Origin: Streptococcus parasanguinis
GTDB lineage: Bacteria; Bacillota; Bacilli; Lactobacillales; Streptococcaceae
Assembly (NCBI RefSeq): GCF_032163505.1
Contig: NZ_CP134147.1
Coordinates: forward strand, 586,501 to 650,500
Direction of reading: 5' to 3'
DNA length: 64,000 nucleotides
Shown here: positions 48,213 through 58,000 of the stretch, piece by piece
Numbering within the stretch: position 1 is the stretch's first letter
Layout of the letters: every line of letters starts with the position of its first letter
The notes under the pieces: model-generated
What the model was told of the DNA's origin: nothing
What the model saw: the letters and a program-made list of their open reading frames with translations, nothing else
Databases searched by the model: none
Program-made: the position numbers and the translations under genes

Positions 48213-48248
48213 ACTAGATTTTTCACTGAAAATCTAGTAGAATAGAAT
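48213..48248 (+). promoter_or_regulatory. gpmA promoter region with a perfect palindrome
   Basis: ACTAGATTTT (48213-48222), loop TCACTG, AAAATCTAGT (48229-48238), then TAGAAT (48243-48248) as a likely -10 with TTTTCA (48220-48225) as -35. The palindrome covers the -35, so it may be an operator, or the RNA hairpin of an upstream transcript. Confidence 0.5.
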
Positions 48249-48293
48249 AGATAAACGGGGGGAACCTCGGAGAATAAAAAGGAGATCCATCTA

Positions 48294-48986
48294 ATGGTAA
48301 AATTGGTTTTTGCTCGCCACGGTGAGTCTGAATGGAACAAAGCTAACCTTTTCACTGGTTGGGCTGATGTTGATTTGTCTGAAAAAGGTACACAACAAGC
48401 GATCGACGCTGGTAAATTGATCAAAGAAGCTGGTATCGAATTTGACCAAGCTTACACTTCAGTATTGAAACGTGCGATCAAAACTACTAACTTGGCTCTT
48501 GAAGCTTCTGACCAATTGTGGGTTCCAGTTGAAAAATCATGGCGCTTGAACGAACGTCACTACGGTGGTTTGACTGGTAAAAACAAAGCAGAAGCTGCTG
48601 AACAATTTGGTGATGAACAAGTTCACATCTGGCGTCGTTCTTACGATGTATTGCCTCCTGCAATGGACCGTGATGATGAACACTCAGCACACACTGACCG
48701 TCGTTACGCTTCACTTGATGATTCAGTGATTCCAGATGCTGAAAACTTGAAAGTTACTTTGGAACGTGCCCTTCCATTCTGGGAAGATAAAATCGCTCCA
48801 GCTCTTAAAGACGGTAAAAACGTATTCGTAGGAGCACACGGTAACTCAATCCGTGCTCTTGTTAAACACATCAAACAATTGTCAGATGACGAAATCATGG
48901 ATGTGGAAATCCCTAACTTCCCACCATTGGTATTCGAATTTGACGAAAAATTGAACGTTGTAAAAGAATACTATCTTGGTAAATAA
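48294..48986 (+). CDS. gpmA: 2,3-bisphosphoglycerate-dependent phosphoglycerate mutase
   Basis: 230-residue glycolytic enzyme. The phospho-His motif is [10 protein letters not shown], with [14 protein letters not shown] and [14 protein letters not shown] completing the active site. Codon choice is the most biased in this region (a narrow set of codons), consistent with very high expression. Confidence 0.97.
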   Translation: MVKLVFARHGESEWNKANLFTGWADVDLSEKGTQQAIDAGKLIKEAGIEFDQAYTSVLKRAIKTTNLALEASDQLWVPVEKSWRLNERHYGGLTGKNKAEAAEQFGDEQVHIWRRSYDVLPPAMDRDDEHSAHTDRRYASLDDSVIPDAENLKVTLERALPFWEDKIAPALKDGKNVFVGAHGNSIRALVKHIKQLSDDEIMDVEIPNFPPLVFEFDEKLNVVKEYYLGK

Positions 48987-49035
48987 AAATATCCAGTGGA
49001 TATTTTTATCCCGAGCCTGAAAATGCCAAAGCGAG
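48985..49035 (-). repeat. Single inverted copy of the 50-bp palindromic repeat
   Basis: Palindrome ATATCCAGTGGATAT (48989-49003) flanked by five A and five T, then a segment whose complement (49009-49035) reads CTCGCTTTGGCATTTTCAGG and on, matching the tandem units at 45867-45966. It directly follows gpmA and probably terminates it. Confidence 0.75.
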
Positions 49036-49067
49036 GCAATTTTAGCAGGATTCGTTATCAATCATAG

Positions 49068-49092
49068 AAAGCTGACTTCGGTCAGCTTTTTT
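49068..49092 (+). terminator. UUCG-loop terminator after gpmA
   Basis: AAAGCTGAC (49068-49076), TTCG tetraloop, GTCAGCTTT (49081-49089), T run. Confidence 0.9.
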
Positions 49093-49145
49093 GCTTGTCT
49101 TCCTTAGATCCTAGCTGGTTTTGGGTTTTCAGGGTCTCCTAAAAA

Positions 49146-49154
49146 TGTTATAAT
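49146..49154 (+). promoter_or_regulatory. Extended -10 promoter of metG
   Basis: TGTTATAAT; leader of about 40 bases before ATG 49201. No T-box or SAM riboswitch is seen in this leader. Confidence 0.65.
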
Positions 49155-49200
49155 AGAGTGTTACTAAATTGGGTTCCATTAGCCCTGAAAGGAAAAGAAA

Positions 49201-51192
49201 ATGACAAAATCATTCTACATCACAACCCCTATCTATTACCCATCTGGTAAACTGCATATTGGTTCAGCTTATACAACGATCGCCTGTGACGTCTTGGCGC
49301 GTTACAAACGTATGATGAACTACGATGTGTTCTACCTGACTGGTCTCGATGAGCACGGTCAAAAGATCCAGCAAAAAGCAGAAGAAGCTGGCATTACACC
49401 GCAAGCTTATGTAGATGGGATGGCCGTTGGAGTGAAAGAACTCTGGCAATTGCTCGATATCTCATACGATAAATTCATCCGTACAACAGACGACTACCAT
49501 GAAAAAGTAGTGGCTCAGGTCTTTGAACGCTTGCTTGCGCAAGACGACATCTACCTGGGTGAGTACTCTGGTTGGTATTCAGTCTCTGATGAAGAGTTCT
49601 TTACAGAAAGCCAATTGGCTGAGGTATACCGTGATGAGAATGGCAAGGTTATCGGTGGGGTAGCCCCATCAGGCCACGAAGTAGAATGGGTTTCTGAAGA
49701 ATCTTACTTCCTTCGCCTCAGTAAATACCAAGACCGTTTGGTGGAATTTTTCAAATCCCAACCTGATTTCATCACGCCAGATGGTCGTCTTAATGAAATG
49801 TTGAAAAACTTCATCGAGCCAGGTTTGGAAGATTTGGCGGTATCTCGGACAACCTTTACTTGGGGAGTTCCAGTTCCATCTAATCCAAAACACGTGGTCT
49901 ATGTATGGATCGATGCCCTTCTTAACTATGTGACAGCTCTTGGTTACGGTCAAGAAGATCATGAAAACTTTGATAAGTTCTGGAACGAAACCGTCTTCCA
50001 CATGGTCGGAAAAGACATCCTTCGTTTCCACTCCATCTACTGGCCAATCCTTCTCATGATGTTGGATATCAAATTGCCAGACCGTTTGATTGCTCATGGT
50101 TGGTTTGTCATGAAAGATGGCAAGATGTCTAAGTCTAAAGGGAATGTCATCTACCCAGAAATGTTGGTGGAGCGCTTCGGCTTGGATCCACTTCGTTACT
50201 ACCTCATGCGTAGCCTTCCAGTTGGTTCTGATGGTACCTTCACACCAGAAGACTACGTGGCTCGCATCAACTATGAATTGGCCAATGACCTTGGAAACCT
50301 CCTCAACCGGACGGTAGCCATGATCAATAAATACTTTGGTGGTCAAGTTCCAGCTTATGTCGAAAATGTCACTGCATTTGATGCAGATTTGGCTAAGGTA
50401 GTTGAAGAAAACATCGCTGAATACCACAAGCAAATGAACGCGGTTGATTACCCACGCGCTTTGGAAGCCGTATGGAACATCATCTCTCGGACCAACAAGT
50501 ACATCGATGAGACTGCTCCTTGGGTCCTCGCTAAAGAAGATGGGGACAAGGAACAATTGGCAGCGGTCATGGCTCACTTAGCGGCTAGCCTTCGTGTTGT
50601 GGCTCACTTGATCCAACCATTCATGATGAACACCTCAAATGCCATCATGGAACAACTTGGCTTGGGCTTGGACTTCGATCTTGAAAACTTGACCCTAGCA
50701 GGCTTCCCTGAAAATGTCACAGTGGTTGCCAAAGGAACTCCAATCTTCCCACGTCTCGACATGGAAGAAGAAATTGCCTACATCCAATCTCAAATGACTG
50801 CTGGAAAACCACAAGAAAAAGAATGGATTCCAGAAGAAGTGGAACTCAAGTCTGAAAAAGACGAGATCAAATTTGAAGACTTTGACAAGGTTGAAATCCG
50901 TGTAGCAGAAGTCAAAGAAGTGGAACGCGTCGAAGGATCAGACAAACTGCTTCGCTTCCGCCTAGACGCAGGAGATGGCGAAGACCGTCAAATCCTCTCT
51001 GGTATCGCGAAATTCTATCCAAATGAACAAGAATTGGTCGGCAAGAAACTTCAAATCGTGGCCAACCTCAAACCACGTAAGATGATGAAAAAATACGTCA
51101 GCCAAGGTATGATTCTTTCCGCAGAACACGGAGATCAATTAACGGTCCTAACCGTTGATCCATCTGTTCCAAATGGAAGCATTATCGGCTAA
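49201..51192 (+). CDS. metG: Methionyl-tRNA synthetase
   Basis: 663-residue class I synthetase. HIGH-type motif is HIGS in [18 protein letters not shown] is [10 protein letters not shown]. The C-terminal about 105 residues form a tRNA-binding OB fold ([20 protein letters not shown]). The CxxC zinc pairs of the E. coli enzyme are missing, as in the zinc-less MetRS group. Confidence 0.97.
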   Translation: MTKSFYITTPIYYPSGKLHIGSAYTTIACDVLARYKRMMNYDVFYLTGLDEHGQKIQQKAEEAGITPQAYVDGMAVGVKELWQLLDISYDKFIRTTDDYHEKVVAQVFERLLAQDDIYLGEYSGWYSVSDEEFFTESQLAEVYRDENGKVIGGVAPSGHEVEWVSEESYFLRLSKYQDRLVEFFKSQPDFITPDGRLNEMLKNFIEPGLEDLAVSRTTFTWGVPVPSNPKHVVYVWIDALLNYVTALGYGQEDHENFDKFWNETVFHMVGKDILRFHSIYWPILLMMLDIKLPDRLIAHGWFVMKDGKMSKSKGNVIYPEMLVERFGLDPLRYYLMRSLPVGSDGTFTPEDYVARINYELANDLGNLLNRTVAMINKYFGGQVPAYVENVTAFDADLAKVVEENIAEYHKQMNAVDYPRALEAVWNIISRTNKYIDETAPWVLAKEDGDKEQLAAVMAHLAASLRVVAHLIQPFMMNTSNAIMEQLGLGLDFDLENLTLAGFPENVTVVAKGTPIFPRLDMEEEIAYIQSQMTAGKPQEKEWIPEEVELKSEKDEIKFEDFDKVEIRVAEVKEVERVEGSDKLLRFRLDAGDGEDRQILSGIAKFYPNEQELVGKKLQIVANLKPRKMMKKYVSQGMILSAEHGDQLTVLTVDPSVPNGSIIG

Positions 51193-51206
51193 ACGATAGA
51201 CATATG

Positions 51207-51232
51207 AAAAGCACTCCGGTGGGAGTGCTTTT
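51207..51232 (+). terminator. Intrinsic terminator of metG
   Basis: AAAAGCACTCC (51207-51217) with GGAGTGCTTTT (51222-51232). Confidence 0.92.
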
Positions 51233-51306
51233 ATTGTATTGATATGGTTCCCATCATTGAGTTTTACAAGGATGGTATATGAGTCCTATTAGTAATGAAT
51301 ATTAAT

Positions 51307-51445
51307 GGAGACTTCCGCAGTGAGAAAAGAGTCTGAAACGGTATCGTTTCAGACTCTCGGAAGATTTGAGACAGTGGGCTCAAATCTTAGGTATGGAATC
51401 CCAAAGGGATTCGCTACCGTCCGTCCTCACCCAAGGTAAGTCTCC
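51307..51445. ncRNA. Highly structured 139-bp intergenic element (candidate RNA or mobile repeat)
   Basis: Nested and adjacent helices: closing stem GGAGACTT (51307-51314) with AAGTCTCC (51438-51445); second stem GTGAG (51320-51324) with CTCAC (51426-51430); perfect 13-bp hairpin AGAGTCTGAAACG (51328-51340) with 51345-51357; perfect 10-bp hairpin AAGATTTGAG (51361-51370) with 51379-51388; and GGTA..GAATCCC (51390-51402) with GGGATTC..TACC (51406-51418). No ORF is contained. The strand is not determined, because nearly all pairs are Watson-Crick. A TATAAT reading on the minus strand lies at 51452-51447. I do not recognise it as a known RNA family. Confidence 0.6.
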
Positions 51446-51468
51446 AATTATATATTTAAATACTTGTC

Positions 51469-51675
51469 CTATTCATCTGGCCGGTATTCCAAGATATCTC
51501 CTGGCTGGCAGTCGAGTTCTTTGCAAATGGCTTCAAGGGTGGTGAAGCGGATGGCTTTGGCCTTGCCGGTTTTGAGGATGGAGAGGTTAGCTGTGGTGAT
51601 GCCGATTTTGTCGGCTAGCTCATTGGATTTCATTTTCCGCTTGGCCAGCATGACATCTAGATTGACGATAATCAT
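51469..51675 (-). CDS. XRE-family helix-turn-helix regulator (YozG type)
   Basis: 68 residues, a single compact HTH domain (LAKRKMKSNELADKIGITTA, then NLSILKTGKAKAIRFTTL and CKELDCQPGDILEY). Such short XRE proteins usually regulate a neighbouring membrane protein. Here that partner is the DUF2975 gene 10 bases upstream on the same strand. Confidence 0.9.
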   Translation of the reverse strand: MIIVNLDVMLAKRKMKSNELADKIGITTANLSILKTGKAKAIRFTTLEAICKELDCQPGDILEYRPDE

Positions 51676-51685
51676 GGCACCCTCC

Positions 51686-52207
51686 TTAAATGGTTAGCTC
51701 ATTTTCTTCAGCAATCTCAATACCTCTCTCTAAAATCTTGCCAGAGACCCAGACGATTGGAACGGCAAGGAGAAGCCCTGTGTTAAAGGTAAATTGGAAA
51801 GTGAAGGGGAGGAGATAAGCATTTCCACTGGTTTCAAGTGTGCCAGACATAAAGGACAAGACCAAGAGAATCTTCCAAGCTCGGTTGCAAAGATCAATGT
51901 TGGAGTGAGAAAAGATCTTTTCTTGGTAGAGATTTTGGAGGAAGCTGCGAATGGTGATGAGAAGGTAAATATAGATAGCGCTTGAGGCTAGTGGGAAAAG
52001 CAACTGCCAGAGAGGTTGCGGATGTTTGGGGAAGAGCTGGATGCCATTCGCATCAAAGGACAAGCGACCTGATTGAATGAGATCTTTGAAAAGGCCTATG
52101 CGGGAAAGCAGATGGACGACCAATGCAGCCACGGTCATAAAGCCACAGAAGTAAATGAAAGCCGTTAAGACTTCAATGACATTTTTTAAGGTTTTCGAGT
52201 TTTTCAT
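51686..52207 (-). CDS. DUF2975 family membrane protein
   Basis: 173 residues with four hydrophobic segments at about 10-32, 56-80, 98-116 and 130-150. DUF2975 proteins are regularly paired with small XRE regulators, as here. Function unknown. AGGAGG on the minus strand precedes ATG 52207. It shares a transcript with the XRE gene. Confidence 0.85.
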   Translation of the reverse strand: MKNSKTLKNVIEVLTAFIYFCGFMTVAALVVHLLSRIGLFKDLIQSGRLSFDANGIQLFPKHPQPLWQLLFPLASSAIYIYLLITIRSFLQNLYQEKIFSHSNIDLCNRAWKILLVLSFMSGTLETSGNAYLLPFTFQFTFNTGLLLAVPIVWVSGKILERGIEIAEENELTI

Positions 52208-52244
52208 CGCAAGCCTCCTTGAAGTTTCTTTATTATTTACTTAT

Positions 52245-52272
52245 AGTATACTCCTTATAAAAAATTAGTCAA
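52245..52272 (-). promoter_or_regulatory. Promoter of the DUF2975-XRE pair
   Basis: On the minus strand TTGACT (52272-52267), 16 bases, TATACT (52250-52245). Confidence 0.75.
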
Positions 52273-52393
52273 TAAAAAAGTATCGAAAAACGATAAAAAA
52301 ATAACGATAAACAAAATATTATTTCTGAGAAACAGGTATTCTCTGCTAAAACTAGTCAGTTTAAACCTGGAAAATCACTACATAGAGGGGAAT

Positions 52394-52422
52394 TTTACTA
52401 TACTTTCGATTTAGGGTATACT
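52394..52422 (+). promoter_or_regulatory. Promoter of the DUF6287 gene
   Basis: TTTACT (52394-52399), 17 bases, TATACT (52417-52422). The rest of the 52208-52455 gap holds only this and the divergent promoter. Confidence 0.7.
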
Positions 52423-52455
52423 AGTGTAAAGATCTTATTCCATGGAGGTAGTAAA

Positions 52456-53718
52456 ATGAATCTTAAGTGGAAGAAAAAATACCTGGGGCCGATTTTGGGG
52501 CTTGTCGGAGCAGTTGTTCTGATCGGAGGAGTTTATCTCTACTCTAGCTCCAACATCCAACCAGACCATCAAAAGGAATTTAAGCAGACCAGCAAGAAGG
52601 TCACCAAGCCAAAGGAAAAAGCTATTGACTTGAGTGGTGACTATGTCTCTAATGAACGGGATGAAGCCAAAATCGAGAAAAAGGGCAAGGCCTGGAAGAT
52701 CGATTACCAAACGGCTGACGGCAAGGTATCCGCTGAATTTAGTACGGATTGGAAGGTCGAAGGGTCTAACAAAGTTTCGACAGGCAAGATGAAAAAGTCC
52801 GATGGCAATACAGACTTTACAGTCACTGTTCGTGTCTTCAAATACAAGACAGACAAGAAACCTTTGATTACGGTCACCATGTCTGATAAAAATCCTGACC
52901 ACGAGATGGTTTTTGCCAATCGGGAGGATTTTTTTAAATCGACAGATCCAAATGATGTCGTCCTTGATGGCAATCTCTCACCGTTTGAAGGTGCTTATTC
53001 CAATGATACCTATGAAAAGGAAATCGCAGATTCTGGTTTTAAACTTTATGGCTATACTCCAGAAGAGTATTACCAAAACAAGACCAATGCCTTTCCAAGT
53101 ATTGTAAATGGGGAGACTGGCTGGACTTTCTGGAGTGGAGGCACTCGGGCGAGTTACTTGTTCAATAAAGAAAAAGAGCCTAAGAAGCGAAAAGGCTATT
53201 ATGAAGTTTATTTCACTGGGGCCAATGCGACTGCGATCCAAGGGCAAGAGCAAACCTTGTACTTGATCCCAGCGGGTGTGACAGGTCCTGATGGAGTAGC
53301 TTCCCAAGAACGTCGGATTCTCTTTGGGGACGTGGCCTACCGTGATTACCATCTAGAGTGGTGGAAAGCCTACCCGCAACCGAAAAAAGAGAAAGACTTG
53401 GATATTGCGGCCATTAACGGAGGCGACTTCTCTAGCTTAGCTGGAACCTGGCGCAATGGCAAGGGTGCTGAGATCGTCATCCAAGCAGATGGGAAAGTCA
53501 AGGGCCAAGGCAGCCTCAAGGCCGTTGCGGACTCAGATAAGAAGAGCAAGATCCCTTATGTTGAACTGAAGATGGGTGAGACCGGTGCGGCGATTGGACT
53601 GCTGAAAATTGGCTTCCAAAATCCAGATGGAGATCAGTCTGACACCAGTAAGCCACGTCTGGTGGTGACTCAATCTGCAGGAAACTACCCAGCTGATCAA
53701 TATTTCTACCGTCAATAA
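52456..53718 (+). CDS. Membrane-anchored DUF6287 domain protein
   Basis: 420 residues. Signal anchor at about 11-30 (LGPILGLVGAVVLIGGVYLY), Lys-rich linker, an N-terminal region of unknown type (LSGDYVSNERDEAKIEKKGK), a central region with EEYYQNKTNAFPSIVNGETG, and a C-terminal DUF6287-like domain starting DFSSLAGTWRNGKGAEIVI. It should face outside the cell. No LPXTG or catalytic motif. Family members are common in streptococci without known function. Good ribosome site (GGAGG). Repeat copy B follows the stop by two bases. Confidence 0.8.
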   Translation: MNLKWKKKYLGPILGLVGAVVLIGGVYLYSSSNIQPDHQKEFKQTSKKVTKPKEKAIDLSGDYVSNERDEAKIEKKGKAWKIDYQTADGKVSAEFSTDWKVEGSNKVSTGKMKKSDGNTDFTVTVRVFKYKTDKKPLITVTMSDKNPDHEMVFANREDFFKSTDPNDVVLDGNLSPFEGAYSNDTYEKEIADSGFKLYGYTPEEYYQNKTNAFPSIVNGETGWTFWSGGTRASYLFNKEKEPKKRKGYYEVYFTGANATAIQGQEQTLYLIPAGVTGPDGVASQERRILFGDVAYRDYHLEWWKAYPQPKKEKDLDIAAINGGDFSSLAGTWRNGKGAEIVIQADGKVKGQGSLKAVADSDKKSKIPYVELKMGETGAAIGLLKIGFQNPDGDQSDTSKPRLVVTQSAGNYPADQYFYRQ

Positions 53719-53720
53719 AA

Positions 53721-53895
53721 GAGAGTGGGACAGAAATCGGTCATTCGTTAGAATTCGATTTCGTCGTCCCACCTCTGCAAAGTTGAGTAGGGCTGTAAAA
53801 GCTGATGAAATCAGCGTAGTAGAGCCCACTCAACCACTGCATCTTGCTCGACAATCCAAAGACAATTGAGAGACTAGGACTTTTGTCCCAGCCTC
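53721..53895 (+). repeat. 175-bp structured intergenic repeat, copy B
   Basis: Same element as copies A and C, here in the orientation beginning GAGAGTGGGACAGAAATCGG. It ends in GTCCCAGCCTC followed by seven T, so it probably terminates the DUF6287 transcript. Confidence 0.85.
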
Positions 53896-53975
53896 TTTTT
53901 TTCTGCAGGGAAAGGTCGTGGAGGCTAGTAAAAGGTTAGTCCCTAGCATTAAAAGGAAAAAAATGTAAAAAAGGC

Positions 53976-54004
53976 TTGACAAAGCAAACAAATAGCAGTA
54001 TTAT
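53976..54004 (+). promoter_or_regulatory. adcAII-pht promoter
   Basis: TTGACA (53976-53981), 17 bases, TATTAT (53999-54004); the last base overlaps the first AdcR box. Confidence 0.88.
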
Positions 54005-54039
54005 TAACTAGTTAATTAACTGATTAATAAACTGGTTAA
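54004..54039 (+). promoter_or_regulatory. Three contiguous AdcR zinc-repressor boxes
   Basis: TTAACTAGTTAA (54004-54015), TTAACTGATTAA (54016-54027), TAAACTGGTTAA (54028-54039), directly abutting. The first is a perfect match to the AdcR consensus TTAACYRGTTAA and the others deviate slightly. They cover the transcription start, fitting zinc-dependent repression. Confidence 0.92.
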
Positions 54040-54062
54040 TAAAAATAAAAAAGAGGTGAAGG

Positions 54063-54998
54063 ATGAAAAGGAGAAAAATGAAGGTGCTGGGACTCTTGTT
54101 CCTCGGTTTCTTTCTGCTTGCAGCTTGTGCTAGTCAAGGAAATGCAGGCAAGCCCCCTTCTAAAAAAGGTCTCAAAATTGTCACGAGTTTTTATCCCATC
54201 TATGCTCTGGTTAAGGAAATCTCTGGGGATCAAAATGACATCTGGATGGTTCAGTCCGGTGCAGGGATCCATGATTACGAGCCCTCAACCAAGGAAGTGG
54301 CCCAAATCTATGATGCGGATGTATTTGTCTATCATTCTCAGACCCTGGAATCATGGGCTGGTCGCTTAGATCCTAATCTACAAGGTTCCAAGTTACAGGT
54401 GATCGAAGGGAGTCAAGGAATGACCCTTGATAAGGTGGCTGGATTAGAGGATGTTGAGGCTGGTCAGGGAAAAGAAGCCAAGCAACTGTATGACCCGCAT
54501 ACCTGGTTGGACCCTGCGAAAATTGCAGAGGAAGGAAAGATTATCGCCCAGCGCTTGGGAGAGATCGATCCAAAGAACAAGGAGCTCTATCAGGCCAATG
54601 CCCAAAAGCTTGAAAAGCGCTGTGAGGAACTAGTAGCTCGCTACCAGCCTGTCTTTGACAAGGCCAAGCAAAAGACTTTTGTGACCCAGCATACGGCCTT
54701 TTCTTATCTGGCCAAACGCTTTGGTCTCAAGCAATTAGGGATTGCAGGGATTTCTCCAGAGCAAGAACCGACCGCTCGGCAATTGGCCGAGATCCAGCAG
54801 TTTGTCAAAGACTACAAGGTGAAAACGATCTTTGTGGAAAAGCACACGTCGTCAAAGGTGGCAGATAGTATCGCCAAGGCAACAGGGGCGCGTGTTAAGG
54901 TTCTGGATCCACTGGAAGCTGATCCACAAAATGATAAGGATCTATTAGAAAATTTAGAAGAAAATATGGCGACTTTAGCCAAGGAATTAGAGGAGTAA
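54063..54998 (+). CDS. adcAII: Zinc-binding ABC lipoprotein AdcAII (Lmb family)
   Basis: 311 residues. Signal peptide with lipobox LAAC, then cluster A-I metal-binding fold. Expected zinc ligands are His in GAGIHDYEPS, His in YDPHTWLDP, His in TQHTAFSYL, and an acidic residue near the C-terminus. The acidic/His-rich loop of AdcA is absent, as in AdcAII/Lmb. It captures zinc for the AdcBC transporter encoded elsewhere, and is co-transcribed with the histidine-triad gene 7 bases downstream. Confidence 0.93.
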   Translation: MKRRKMKVLGLLFLGFFLLAACASQGNAGKPPSKKGLKIVTSFYPIYALVKEISGDQNDIWMVQSGAGIHDYEPSTKEVAQIYDADVFVYHSQTLESWAGRLDPNLQGSKLQVIEGSQGMTLDKVAGLEDVEAGQGKEAKQLYDPHTWLDPAKIAEEGKIIAQRLGEIDPKNKELYQANAQKLEKRCEELVARYQPVFDKAKQKTFVTQHTAFSYLAKRFGLKQLGIAGISPEQEPTARQLAEIQQFVKDYKVKTIFVEKHTSSKVADSIAKATGARVKVLDPLEADPQNDKDLLENLEENMATLAKELEE

Positions 54999-55005
54999 AT
55001 CAAGA

Positions 55006-58000
55006 ATGAAGAAAAAGGGAACGATTGGAATTGTAGCGACTTTGGGGCTAGGACTCTGTGCCTATGCGCTCAGTCAGCAACCACAAGTCAAGGAAGAGAA
55101 AAAGAATCAGATTCAGTATTTGCAAGCGGACAAGAAATCGTCATCGTCTGCCTCCAGTAAAAAGGAAGACAGCATCGAAGCGGTCAATGCCAAGGAAAAG
55201 ACCCAGGCAGAGCAGATTGTCATTAAGATTACAGATGAAGGCTTTGTCACTTCTCATGGGGATCATTTTCATTACTACAGCGGCAAGGTTCCATTTGATG
55301 CCATCTTTAGTGAAGAGTTGATTTTGCGGGATCCAACTTACCAGCTGCAAGAAGCGGATATCGTGAGCAAGGTCAAGGATGGCTATATTATCAAACGCGC
55401 TGGGAAATACTATCTCTACTTAAAGGATGCCCAACATACAGTCAATGTGCGCTCGATCGAAGAGATCGCTCAACAGCAAAATGGAGGCGCAAAAGAAGAA
55501 GGGGAGACGGGATCGGTGCAAGCGAGCTCCTCGCACAAGGCAGGCAAGACCCGTGATTTCCGTCAACCGAGTCAAGCGCTGAAAGAAGGAAAGACTCTTG
55601 AGATGCTGACGGCTAAGAACCATACAGCTGGTGGCTACCGTACGGACGATGGTTATGTCTTTAGCCCTGGAGATGTCATTTCAGATACAGGGGACGGCTT
55701 TATTGTACCCCATGGCGGCCATTTCCATTATATTCCAAAGAGTGCCTTATCTGCTGGAGAGTTAGCAGCAGCCCTCTCTGTCTTAGGTGGTCAAGCTGGC
55801 CATCAGGCTGGAAACTCACGCCTAGCTGGAGCAAGTACAGAACAAGGGCAAGGAACTCCAGATCAAGCCTCTCCAAGCATAGGGAAACAAGAGAGCAACC
55901 AGCCGTCAGCCGGTCCAACCAATACACAGACAACCCCAACGACGTCTAAACCGACTGCCTCCAAACCGAGTCCAACCCTGACCAACTTGATCGAAGAATT
56001 GCAGAAAGCCCCGTTGTCTTCTCGTCATGTGGAGTCTGATGGTTCTGTCTTTGATCCAAGTAAGATTACCAAGTGGACCGATCAAGGGATTGTCTACCCT
56101 CATGGGGATCATTTCCACTTTATCCCTTACAGCTCCCTATCGCCTTTAGAGCGTGAGTTGGCACGGCAATTCCAATTGCTTCGTACTCAAGGATCTAGTA
56201 GTCCAACAGAAGTAAGTCCAAGCTTGCCTTCAAATCCAAGCACAAAACCAATTGACCATGAGCATGATCATGAGCATGGCGACAGTCACGATCACAAAGA
56301 GGAGCACGATCATGGCTTCCACGCTGACAAGGTCATCAGCAAGGACGAGGAAGGCTATATGGTCGCTCATGGCAACCATGCCCATTATTTCTATAAAAAG
56401 GACCTCTCTCCTCAAGAGATTGCAGCAGCAGAGGCAACTCTAGCTGGTAAGAAAGAAGAGGACAAGGGTCAGCCCCTGACAGATGACGTTGCGACCTATT
56501 CTCGTGATGCCTCAGATGAGGAAAAGATCCAGTACATCAGCAAGACCTACGGTGTCCCTCGCGAGGCCATAAAGATTTCCAAGGGTTTCTTTGTCTTTAA
56601 CAATCCAGACCAAGAATACGATCCGACCCACATCCATCCTTATGCTGTTCGTAAGGAACATGTCCGGATCCCACTCGAAACTGGCAATCCTGAACTAGAC
56701 TTTATCAATGAACTCTATGCAACAGCGCTTCGTTCGGGGATTTCTCCTTATAGCCTCCAGATTGAAAATGGCCAGTTTGTCATCCCGCATGGCGATCATA
56801 ACCACTACATCAAGGTGCGCTCAGCAGGTCTAGCAGACTACTTAGCCCATCGCCTTCCTACCATCCAATCGCCTTATAAAAAAGGAGACTTGGACAAAAA
56901 AGCAGTAGAAGAAAAGGTCAACCAACTCTTAGTAGAAAGCCGCAGCCTCTATGCTTCTGATCCATTGCAACAAAGACGGATTGAGCTCATCTTGGGTCAC
57001 TTCTTGGAAAATGTCAAGAGTTTCCCAAGTAACTCAACAGAGGGCTATCTTGCAAGTCTCAAACAGGTTGATGCGCAGTACATTCATGCGACTCAAGCGG
57101 TCAAGCCAAAAGAAGAGACAGCCTTGGATCGTCGTTACCAAGAATTGCTGGAACAAGTGCGCTTGCTAGACACAGAAGCCTTCCAATTGAAGAAGGAAGA
57201 GTTGGTCTCTCAACTGCAGGAAGCTTATGCTGCCAAGGACAGCAAGCGTTTAGAGCAGGAAGGGAAGCTATTAGAAGCTGTTCAGGAGATGCAAGATCGG
57301 ACGGGTGTGACCTCGGTCGACTATCTTAAGTATTTCTATCAAAGCTTGAGCGATGAGCGCTTGACACCAGAACTCCGCACCAAGGCAGCAGATCTAGCCT
57401 TGAAGCTCTACCGAGCTCAAGCCTTTGAAGAAGCTTGGGATTCCAAGTCTCACTTTATGGAACTCTACCAAACCAAGCAAGCTATTGACCAGCTCTTCTC
57501 CCAAGAAAAAGGCCAAACCTATCCTATTGAAAAAACAGTTTTGGATCAAAAAGGAAGTCAAACCCCATCCTACAACGTAGCGGTTTATGATTTCCTCAAA
57601 GGCTTGTATGGAGAGTTGGATAAGGCAACAGAAGCCCGTCAACAGAACAAGATTTTGACAGCTCTCTTAGAGCAAATCCAGTCGCTCTTGCCACAGGTCG
57701 AAAACCAAGACAAACGAACGGCTTTTGAAGCAGGCTTGACTCAACTTGGAAAAGAATCTGATCCAAACAAGGCTATTAGAAGTGGGGAAGCACTTCTACG
57801 CGAAATCAGCGATACTATTGAAAAGCAAAAACAAAAGCAAACCGAAGAGCCTCAGATTGGGGATGTCGCACTTTATCAACAGCTCTATAATCAATTGATG
57901 GCTCTTCACCAACAATTGCAGGACAAGGGAGCTAGTGATGCTGTGTTTGATCGCTTAGAAGCTCTCTTTGACCAATTGGCTAATCCAAAGAGTGATAAAG

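Noticed and set aside
49669-50577. 302-codon open frame on the minus strand within metG
   Set aside because: It is a complete shadow of the well-supported metG gene, with no ribosome site or recognisable domain.
56250-56320. His/Asp-rich repeated codons in pht considered as a DNA repeat array
   Set aside because: It is protein-level low complexity in an intact frame, not a CRISPR or tandem DNA array.
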